Assembly: GCA_021774205.1 (NCBI GenBank)
Contig: JAJFJI010000099.1
Span: 1 to 6,291 of the forward strand
DNA length: 6,291 bases
Reading direction: 5' to 3'
DNA from: Nitrosomonas sp.
GTDB lineage: Bacteria; Pseudomonadota; Gammaproteobacteria; Burkholderiales; Nitrosomonadaceae
Position numbers and translations under genes: made by a program. Positions 1-4,958 of the stretch are shown in pieces. The notes under the pieces were generated by a model that searched no databases, was not told the DNA's origin, and saw only the letters and a program-made list of their open reading frames with translations. Within the stretch, counting starts at the first letter, position 1; every line of letters begins with the position of its first letter.

Positions 1-98
1 AGCATTCCAGGAAATGCTTTGCTGTTTGCATACCACTTTGAAGACCAATTTTTTTGCACAGATAGCCGAAAGCCTGTTGGGTGTATTTTCTGTCCCAT
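1..98 (-). CDS. rpsC: 30S ribosomal protein S3 (N-terminal fragment, cut by window edge)
   Basis: Only the first 32 codons plus two bases are present; the gene runs off the left edge. The translation begins MGQKIHPTGFRL and continues through 'VQKNWSSKWYANSKAF' to 'PGML', which is the standard start of bacterial S3. S3 sits in the 30S head at the mRNA entry channel; its KH domain and C-terminal domain lie outside the window. The ATG at 98–96 is fixed by the family-wide MGQKIHP start. It lies 27 nt after the rplV stop, in the position expected for the S10 operon (rplV–rpsC). The spacer is AT-rich and lacks a clear purine-rich Shine-Dalgarno sequence; the best candidate is a weak 'AAGACAAG' stretch. 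Identification is very secure despite the short length. Confidence 0.96.
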   Translation of the reverse strand, partial: MGQKIHPTGFRLSVQKNWSSKWYANSKAFPGM

Positions 99-125
99 AA
101 TATGCTTGTCTTTTATTTAATATAA

Positions 126-461
126 TTAATTATTATCACTAACTGAAATAGAAATGTGACAGGTTGGTTTTTCAAGTCGATTACCACGACCTTTTGCTCT
201 AGCGCTGACTCGCTTCATTTTGAGGCCGCGATCAATTTGAATCGATGATATTTTTAGCTCATCAATATCAGCTCCATCATTATGTTCTGCATTCGCTATT
301 GCAGATTCCAATAGTTTACGTATAACAAAAGCCCCTTTTTTTGGGCTAAAAGTTAAAAAACTCAAGGCCTTGTCAACTGGCATCCCTCTAATATAATTGG
401 CTATCAACCGTCCCTTCTGCTCAGACAGTCTTACACCACGAAGCACTGCGTATGTTTGCAT
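126..461 (-). CDS. rplV: 50S ribosomal protein L22
   Basis: L22 binds 23S rRNA and sends a long beta-hairpin into the peptide exit tunnel next to L4. The 111-residue product matches the family length (110 in E. coli). Recognisable segments are 'GVRLSEQKGRLIANYIRG' near the N-terminus, 'LLESAIANAEHNDGADID' at about 50–67, and the hairpin segment 'MKRVSARAKGRGNRLEKPT' at about 82–100. The MKR triplet (82–84), whose deletion in E. coli gives macrolide resistance, is intact. The start ATG lies 10 nt after rpsS, and its Shine-Dalgarno AGGA (470–473 on the plus strand as tcct) overlaps the rpsS stop codon, so translation is probably coupled. The gene ends in TAA, followed by the AT-rich rpsC spacer. 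It is noticeably AT-rich (I count 19 G+C in the 60 bases 301–360). The call is secure. Confidence 0.98.
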   Translation of the reverse strand: MQTYAVLRGVRLSEQKGRLIANYIRGMPVDKALSFLTFSPKKGAFVIRKLLESAIANAEHNDGADIDELKISSIQIDRGLKMKRVSARAKGRGNRLEKPTCHISISVSDNN

Positions 462-471
462 TTAACAATTC

Positions 472-756
472 CTATCTCTTTGAGCCTGCGGTTTTTTTGT
501 CACCAGCATGGCCTTTAAAAGTTCGCGTATGCGAAAACTCACCTAATTTATGGCCAACCATATTTTCAGATATATAGACAGGAATATGCTGCCTACCATT
601 ATGAACAGCTATTGTTAGACCAATAAAATCAGGCAAGACGGTAGAACGTCTTGACCATGTTTTTATTGGTCTTTTGTCTTTATTAGCAAGAACTGCTTCA
701 ACTTTGGCTATTAGATGCAAATCTACAAATGGGCCTTTCTTTATGGAGCGAGCCAT
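472..756 (-). CDS. rpsS: 30S ribosomal protein S19
   Basis: S19 is a 30S head protein that contacts 16S rRNA, S13 and, through inter-subunit bridge B1a, the 50S subunit. The 94-residue sequence starts MARSIKKGPFVD and carries the family signatures 'KTWSRRSTVLPDFIGLTI' (about 33–50), 'YISENMVGHKLGEF' (about 61–74) and 'TRTFKGHAGDKK' (about 77–88). It is two residues longer than E. coli S19, with a basic tail ending in GSKR. The ATG is 6 nt downstream of rplB. The Shine-Dalgarno AAGGA is formed by the last codons of rplB plus its stop (766–770), about 9 nt before the ATG, which suggests translational coupling. The stop is TAG, the only one in this window, and it forms part of the rplV ribosome binding site. 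The call is secure. Confidence 0.98.
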   Translation of the reverse strand: MARSIKKGPFVDLHLIAKVEAVLANKDKRPIKTWSRRSTVLPDFIGLTIAVHNGRQHIPVYISENMVGHKLGEFSHTRTFKGHAGDKKTAGSKR

Positions 757-762
757 TTTATC

Positions 763-1596
763 TTATCCTTTCTTTGAATATCTGCGGCGTACAATCATAT
801 TGTCAGTGCGCTTATTTGTCCGAGTTCGCTTTCCTTTTGCTGGCGTTCCCCACGGACTCACAGGATGCCGCCCTCCGGATGTTCTGCCTTCACCACCACC
901 ATGCGGGTGATCTACAGGATTCATAACAACACCTCGAACAGTCGGCCGTATACCTCGCCAACGCTGAGCACCAGCTTTACCTATTGAACGTAAATTATGC
1001 TCTCCATTACCAACATCGCCAATGGTAGCCCGACAATTGACATGTATTTTTCTAATTTCTCCAGAGCGTAATCTAAGCTGCGTATAATCACCTTCCCTAG
1101 CCTGTAGCTGTGCCGATGTTCCTGCAGAACGCGCTATTTGCGCACCTTTGCCGGGCTTCATCTCAATGCAATGAATGGTGCTTCCGACTGGAATATTACG
1201 CAACGGGAGTGTATTACCTGGCTTGATTGGCACGTTATTTCCACTAAGCAGTTTCGTTCCAACCGATATACCCTTTGGCGCGATAATATAGCGTCGCTCA
1301 CCATCTGCGTAACATAGCAAAGCAATATTGGCAGTCCGATTGGGATCATATTCTAATTGCTCAACTTTCGCCTCAATATTATCCTTATCACGCCTAAAAT
1401 CTACAATACGATAGTGCTGCTTATGACCACCGCCACGATGCCTGATAGTAATGCGCCCGCTATTATTACGGCCAGATCCACGTGATTTCTTTTCAATTAA
1501 GCCACTATAAGGAGAACCTTGGTGCAATTCCTTGTTAATTATTTTGACAACTGCACGACGACCAGGAGACGTGGGCCTTACCTTTAAAAGTGCCAT
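763..1596 (-). CDS. rplB: 50S ribosomal protein L2
   Basis: L2 is one of the most conserved 50S proteins; it binds 23S rRNA close to the peptidyl transferase centre and contributes to subunit association. The product is 277 residues (273 in E. coli) with the N-terminal 'KVRPTSPGRRAVV', the RNA-binding core around 'RHRGGGHKQHYRIVDF' (about 52–67), 'GERRYIIAPKG' (99–109), 'KPGNTLPLRNIPVGS' (125–139) and the C-terminal signature 'NPVDHPHGGGEGRT' (about 226–239). His230 is, by my alignment, the equivalent of E. coli His229, the residue often studied for peptidyl transferase activity. The tail is basic (VRRRYSKKG). The ATG shares one base with the rplW stop in a TAATG junction; a GGGAG Shine-Dalgarno (1607–1611) lies 10 nt upstream inside the last rplW codons. 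The reading frame is intact and the call is secure. Confidence 0.99.
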   Translation of the reverse strand: MALLKVRPTSPGRRAVVKIINKELHQGSPYSGLIEKKSRGSGRNNSGRITIRHRGGGHKQHYRIVDFRRDKDNIEAKVEQLEYDPNRTANIALLCYADGERRYIIAPKGISVGTKLLSGNNVPIKPGNTLPLRNIPVGSTIHCIEMKPGKGAQIARSAGTSAQLQAREGDYTQLRLRSGEIRKIHVNCRATIGDVGNGEHNLRSIGKAGAQRWRGIRPTVRGVVMNPVDHPHGGGEGRTSGGRHPVSPWGTPAKGKRTRTNKRTDNMIVRRRYSKKG

Positions 1597-1934
1597 TACT
1601 TAGATTCTCCCTTAGAAAACTCAGTAAAGTTTATATCTTTACCATCTTTAATTCTAACATAAGCCTTTTTCCAGTTACTGCGCTTTCCCATGTGACGGCC
1701 AAATCTTTTCTGCTTGCCCTTAACATTGGCTACTTGCACGTTACCCACTTCAATCTTTTGATCTTTCCATAGCAATTCGATCGCAGCTTTAATTTCAATT
1801 TTTGTTGCATCTGGCAATACGCGAAAAATCACTTGATTATACTTTTCACCCAAGTAAGTCGCTTTTTCAGAAACTTGTGGCGCTAAAATAACCTGCATTA
1901 ATCTTTCATGCTTATCAAAGGATATATTACTCAT
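1596..1934 (-). CDS. rplW: 50S ribosomal protein L23
   Basis: L23 lies at the mouth of the peptide exit tunnel and is the docking site for trigger factor and SRP. The 112-residue product is somewhat longer than E. coli L23 (100), with a short N-terminal extension before 'ERLMQVILAPQVSEKAT'. Glu23 in 'VSEK' corresponds to the E. coli glutamate (E18) that binds trigger factor. Other family segments are 'PDATKIEIKAAIELLW' (about 40–55), 'NVKGKQKRFGRHMGKR' (about 69–84) and 'SNWKKAYV' (85–92). The loop between 'ELLW' and 'VQVANVKGK' reads 'KDQKIEVGN', apparently about two residues longer than in many homologues. The ATG overlaps the rplD stop in an ATGA junction, with a GAGG Shine-Dalgarno (1945–1948) inside rplD. 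The downstream junction with rplB is TAATG. The call is secure. Confidence 0.98.
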   Translation of the reverse strand: MSNISFDKHERLMQVILAPQVSEKATYLGEKYNQVIFRVLPDATKIEIKAAIELLWKDQKIEVGNVQVANVKGKQKRFGRHMGKRSNWKKAYVRIKDGKDINFTEFSKGESK

Positions 1935-2551
1935 GTCATTAATTCCTCAATCCTTTTTATTCCTTCAGCGGTAACGAGTATTTTTTTATACCGCAGCAAA
2001 TTATATGGATCAGCTTGACTTGCCACAATCACTTTTAAACGCGGGATATTTCGTGCCGACAAATACAAATTATTATCTATTTTATCTGTAATGATCATCA
2101 CTTCATCAAGCCCTAAATTCTTTATCCTTGAGGATAATTCTTTAGTTTTAGGTTGTTCAACGGTGAATGAATCAATTACCAACAGACGGTTATCTCTCAC
2201 CAGTTGAGAAAAAATAACACTCATACCAGCACGGTATGCTTTACGATTGACTTTATGACTAAAGTTTTCATCAGGACTATTCGCAAATATTTGTCCGCCT
2301 CCACGCCACAACGGACTTGCTGCTGTACCAGCGCGTGCGCGACCAGTTCCTTTCTGTCGCCAAGGCTTATGATTAGATTTAGAAACGTCTGAACGCTCTT
2401 TTTGAGCCCGATTTGCACTGCGTGCATTTGCCAAATAGGATGTAACCAGCTGATGCACTAATGGCTCGTTATATTTACGGTCAAAAACTGTATCTGATAT
2501 AGCAATACTGGCTTCCGACTGCTCATTCTCACTCACAAGCTTAACTTCCAT
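1931..2551 (-). CDS. rplD: 50S ribosomal protein L4
   Basis: L4 binds 23S rRNA and extends a loop into the exit tunnel; in E. coli it also represses its own S10 operon at transcription and translation. From the ATG at 2551 the product is 206 residues (201 in E. coli). The tunnel loop spans about 42–97 and includes 'KPWRQKGTGRARAGT'; Lys67 matches E. coli Lys63, the site of a known erythromycin-resistance change, and is wild type. The following 'SPLWRGGG' and 'NSPDENFSHKVN' look betaproteobacterial. I chose ATG 2551 because it forms a TGATG overlap with the rplC stop. A GTG directly in front (2554) would add one residue (MMEV) and cannot be excluded; AAGG at 2562–2565 is 10 nt from the ATG and 7 nt from the GTG. 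The 3' end overlaps rplW by ATGA. Identity is secure; the start is uncertain by one codon. Confidence 0.97.
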   Translation of the reverse strand: MEVKLVSENEQSEASIAISDTVFDRKYNEPLVHQLVTSYLANARSANRAQKERSDVSKSNHKPWRQKGTGRARAGTAASPLWRGGGQIFANSPDENFSHKVNRKAYRAGMSVIFSQLVRDNRLLVIDSFTVEQPKTKELSSRIKNLGLDEVMIITDKIDNNLYLSARNIPRLKVIVASQADPYNLLRYKKILVTAEGIKRIEELMT

Positions 2552-3234
2552 CACGCACCTGCCTTCTTACTAGTTTCTCCAGCAACCTGGGTATTCGGCT
2601 TCTTAACACTTGGGTGAATCAAAACATCTCTTCCTTTTGATCCTGGAATTGATCCTTTCACAAGCAATAAATTTCTCGTCTCATCAATTTTTATTATTTC
2701 AAGGTTTTGAGTTGTACAACGTACACCACCCATACGCCCCGACATCCGCTTACCTGGAAAAACGCGCCCTGGATCCTGACACATTCCAATTGATCCAGGA
2801 AGATTATGCGCCTTCGAATTGCCATGGCTGGCTCGATTCGATGAAAAATTATGTCTTTTTATAGCACCTGCATAGCCCTTACCAATCGTAACACCGGTGA
2901 CATCAATTTTTTGTCCGATACTAAATATTTCTAGCCCTATTTTTGCGCCACTTGATAAATCGCCTATCTCCTCCCCAGCAACACGAAACTCTTTCAGCAA
3001 TCGACCTGCCTCAACACCTGCTTTACTGTAATGCCCAGCCGACGGCTTATTAATTCTGCTGGCCCGACGTTTGCCAAAAGAAAGCTGTACTGCCGCATAT
3101 CCATCCGTTTCTAACTTTTTGATTTGCGTGACGTAATTATCTGACACATCCAGCACAGTAACTGGCTGGCTTTCACCGGTATCTTTAAAGATACGGGTCA
3201 TGCCGATCTTTCGACCAATTAATCCTAAACTCAT
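2551..3234 (-). CDS. rplC: 50S ribosomal protein L3
   Basis: L3 is an early 50S assembly protein whose extension reaches towards the peptidyl transferase centre. The product is 227 residues against 209 in E. coli. It begins MSLGLIGRKIGMTRIF, two residues longer at the N-terminus, and carries 'VDVTGVTIGKGYAGAIKRHN' style core sequence (about 110–129), 'ASHGNSKAHNLPGSIG' (135–150) and 'QDPGRVFPGKRMSGRMGG' (from 153). Gln153 aligns with E. coli Gln150, which is N5-methylated by PrmB, so it is a likely methylation site here. The extra length is mostly a polar tail after 'VKK' ending in SKKAGA. The ATG has a good Shine-Dalgarno, AAGGG at 3241–3245, with 6-nt spacing. The gene follows rpsJ after an unusually roomy 121-nt spacer and overlaps rplD at TGATG. 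The call is secure. Confidence 0.98.
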   Translation of the reverse strand: MSLGLIGRKIGMTRIFKDTGESQPVTVLDVSDNYVTQIKKLETDGYAAVQLSFGKRRASRINKPSAGHYSKAGVEAGRLLKEFRVAGEEIGDLSSGAKIGLEIFSIGQKIDVTGVTIGKGYAGAIKRHNFSSNRASHGNSKAHNLPGSIGMCQDPGRVFPGKRMSGRMGGVRCTTQNLEIIKIDETRNLLLVKGSIPGSKGRDVLIHPSVKKPNTQVAGETSKKAGA

Positions 3235-3355
3235 TTTTTACCCTTAATTAGCAAGGTGTCGTTGAAAATGACCGACCATGTAACATGATTCTTAAGCTAA
3301 TTTAACTCAATTTAGCAAATATGATGCCATCTATCCTGAATTATATTTCCTTAAT
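3235..3355 (-). other. rpsJ–rplC intergenic spacer, possible minor promoter or leader
   Basis: This 121-nt AT-rich gap is the longest non-coding stretch in the window. Read in the gene direction it contains a perfect TATAAT (3345–3340) but no good -35 element at 16–18 nt, two copies of TTGCTAA (3318–3312 and 3254–3248), and two copies of AATTAAGG, one just after the rpsJ stop and one forming the rplC Shine-Dalgarno (3249–3242). Three tiny open frames of 7, 12 and 11 codons (starts at 3330, 3286 and 3279) occur, each with a poor ribosome binding site. I see no strong GC-rich hairpin followed by a T-run, so no intrinsic terminator is supported. Whether the spacer carries a promoter, a leader or nothing is undecided. 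Confidence 0.5.
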
Positions 3356-3664
3356 TTACAACTTTATTTCTACGTCCACACCCGCTGGCAAATCCAACTT
3401 CATCAACGCATCAACGGTTTTATCTGTCGGATCTATAATATCCATCAACCGTAAGTGTGTTCGTATTTCAAATTGATCACGCGATGTTTTATTGACATGC
3501 GGTGAACGCAATACATCAAAGCGCTCAATCCTTGTCGGCAATGGAACGGGGCCTTTTACAACAGCACCTGTACGTTTGGCAGTATCAACAATTTCAATAG
3601 CCGATTTATCGATTAATCGATAATCAAATGCTTTGAGACGAATTCTAATTTTCTGGCTTTCCAT
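3356..3664 (-). CDS. rpsJ: 30S ribosomal protein S10 / transcription factor NusE
   Basis: S10 is a 30S head protein and, as NusE, pairs with NusB in rRNA antitermination and links NusG to the ribosome. The product is 102 residues (103 in E. coli) and follows the family closely: 'QKIRIRLKAFDYRLID' (4–19), 'AKRTGAVVKGPVPLPTR' (29–45), 'SPHVNKTSRDQFEIRTH' (54–70) and 'VDALMKLDLPAGVDVEI' at the end. Val57, the residue replaced by Met in tetracycline-resistant gonococci, is wild type. The ATG has a GAGG Shine-Dalgarno (3675–3678) 10 nt upstream. The gene follows tuf by only 83 nt rather than opening a separate S10 operon as in E. coli, so it is probably read through from the str genes; a promoter within tuf or the spacer is not excluded. 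The call is secure. Confidence 0.98.
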   Translation of the reverse strand: MESQKIRIRLKAFDYRLIDKSAIEIVDTAKRTGAVVKGPVPLPTRIERFDVLRSPHVNKTSRDQFEIRTHLRLMDIIDPTDKTVDALMKLDLPAGVDVEIKL

Positions 3665-3747
3665 ATTTACTTAACCTCAGGTACTTCGGATATGAAGACT
3701 TAGAACTATCGGGAAAAATACCCAAATATTATCTTTAACCCCGTTAA
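3665..3747 (-). other. tuf–rpsJ intergenic spacer
   Basis: This 83-nt gap lies between the tuf stop (TGA) and the rpsJ start. Immediately after the stop there is a small inverted repeat, TTAAC-GGG-GTTAA (3747–3735), and further on a 4-bp stem CTTC/GAAG. Both are short and AT-rich, and neither is followed by a T-run, so they do not make a convincing terminator. The gap is too short for the roughly 170-nt L4-responsive leader found ahead of rpsJ in E. coli. The GAGG ahead of rpsJ (3675–3678) is its Shine-Dalgarno. I infer that transcription continues from tuf into rpsJ. Confidence 0.6.
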
Positions 3748-4938
3748 TCATTCAATCACTGTTGCAACCACACCGGCTCCGACAGTTCTGCCGCCTTCAC
3801 GTATCGCAAAACGGAGACCTTCTTCCATTGCAATCGGCGCAATCAAATTTACCGTCACCGAAACATTATCACCGGGCATCACCATTTCTGTTCCTGCCGG
3901 CAATTCAATCGACCCTGTTACGTCAGTCGTGCGAAAATAAAACTGTGGACGATATCCCGGGAAAAACGGGGTATGACGACCCCCTTCTTCCTTGCTCAGC
4001 ACATATATCTCTGCGGTAAACTTAGTATGTGGCGAAATGCTGCCCGGCTTGGCTAATACTTGACCACGCTCAACCTCTTCACGCTTGGTCCCACGTAGCA
4101 ACACGCCAACATTATCACCCGCCTGACCCTGGTCAAGTAGCTTCCTGAACATTTCCACGCCAGTACAAACCGTTTTCAATGTCGGCTTTAATCCAACAAT
4201 CTCAATTTCTTCACCTACTTTGACAACACCGCGTTCGACACGGCCTGTTACTACCGTACCACGACCTGAAATGGAAAAAACATCTTCCACCGGCATCAAA
4301 AAAGCACCATCTATCGCTCGCTCCGGTTCCGGTATATAACTATCCAGCGCATCTGCCAACTTTAAAATCGATGGCTCACCAATGTCACTCTGATCCCCTT
4401 CCAACGCTTTCAACGCAGAACCAATGATGATTGGCGTATCATCTCCAGGAAAATTGTATTTGGACAACAACTCCCGTATCTCCATTTCCACCAATTCCAA
4501 CAATTCAGGGTCATCGACCATGTCCGCTTTGTTCATATACACAATAATGTACGGAACACCTACCTGACGCGCCAGCAAAATATGCTCACGGGTTTGCGGC
4601 ATCGGCCCATCAGCCGCAGACACAACCAAGACCGCACCGTCCATTTGTGCCGCACCCGTAATCATGTTCTTAACATAATCCGCGTGCCCCGGACAATCAA
4701 CATGCGCATAATGTCGATTATTCGTCTCATATTCAACATGCGCCGTATTAATGGTAATACCACGTGTCCGCTCTTCAGGCGCCGAGTCAATTTGATCATA
4801 GCTCTTCGCTTCACCACCAAATTTCTTCGTCAATAACGTCGTAATCGCCGCTGTCAACGTGGTCTTGCCATGATCTACGTGCCCTATCGTACCAACATTT
4901 AAATGCGGCTTCGATCGCTCAAATTTACTTTTTGCCAT
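3748..4938 (-). CDS. tuf: Elongation factor Tu
   Basis: EF-Tu is the GTPase that carries aminoacyl-tRNA to the ribosomal A site. The 396-residue product has the full set of GTP-binding motifs: P-loop GHVDHGKT (19–26), switch I 'RGITIN' with Thr62, DCPGH (81–85) with the catalytic His85 (E. coli His84), NKAD (136–139) and SAL (174–176). Domains II and III follow, with 'GRGTVVTGRVERG' (225–237) and 'PFFPGYRPQFYFRTTDVTG' (324–342), and the end reads 'VGAGVVATVIE'. The ATG at 4938 is preceded by a strong AAGGAAGGA Shine-Dalgarno (4941–4949), and the gene lies 20 nt after fusA, so they are surely co-transcribed. Its G+C is higher than that of its neighbours: about 51% in five sampled 60-base blocks against about 41% in fusA samples. 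Many proteobacteria have a second tuf copy; none is in this window. The call is secure. Confidence 0.99.
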   Translation of the reverse strand: MAKSKFERSKPHLNVGTIGHVDHGKTTLTAAITTLLTKKFGGEAKSYDQIDSAPEERTRGITINTAHVEYETNNRHYAHVDCPGHADYVKNMITGAAQMDGAVLVVSAADGPMPQTREHILLARQVGVPYIIVYMNKADMVDDPELLELVEMEIRELLSKYNFPGDDTPIIIGSALKALEGDQSDIGEPSILKLADALDSYIPEPERAIDGAFLMPVEDVFSISGRGTVVTGRVERGVVKVGEEIEIVGLKPTLKTVCTGVEMFRKLLDQGQAGDNVGVLLRGTKREEVERGQVLAKPGSISPHTKFTAEIYVLSKEEGGRHTPFFPGYRPQFYFRTTDVTGSIELPAGTEMVMPGDNVSVTVNLIAPIAMEEGLRFAIREGGRTVGAGVVATVIE

Positions 4939-4958
4939 GATCCTTCCTTTACACTCAT

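Noticed and set aside
674..926. Two overlapping plus-strand open frames opposite the rplB end and rpsS start
   Set aside because: Both are antisense to conserved L2 and S19 sequence, with no recognisable domain; the low-complexity His/Pro/Cys stretches are the complement of the Gly/Arg-rich L2 tail.
1158..1349. Minus-strand 63-codon frame inside rplB
   Set aside because: It is an out-of-frame shadow of rplB with no ribosome binding site and no recognisable product.
2552..2554. GTG at 2554 as the rplD start
   Set aside because: It would add one residue before the Met of MEVKLV. I prefer the ATG, which forms the usual TGATG overlap, but the evidence does not exclude GTG.
3735..3747. Inverted repeat TTAAC-GGG-GTTAA right after the tuf stop, as a possible terminator
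   Set aside because: The stem is only 5 bp and AT-rich, the loop is 3 nt, and no T-run follows in the gene direction. It does not meet the form of an intrinsic terminator.
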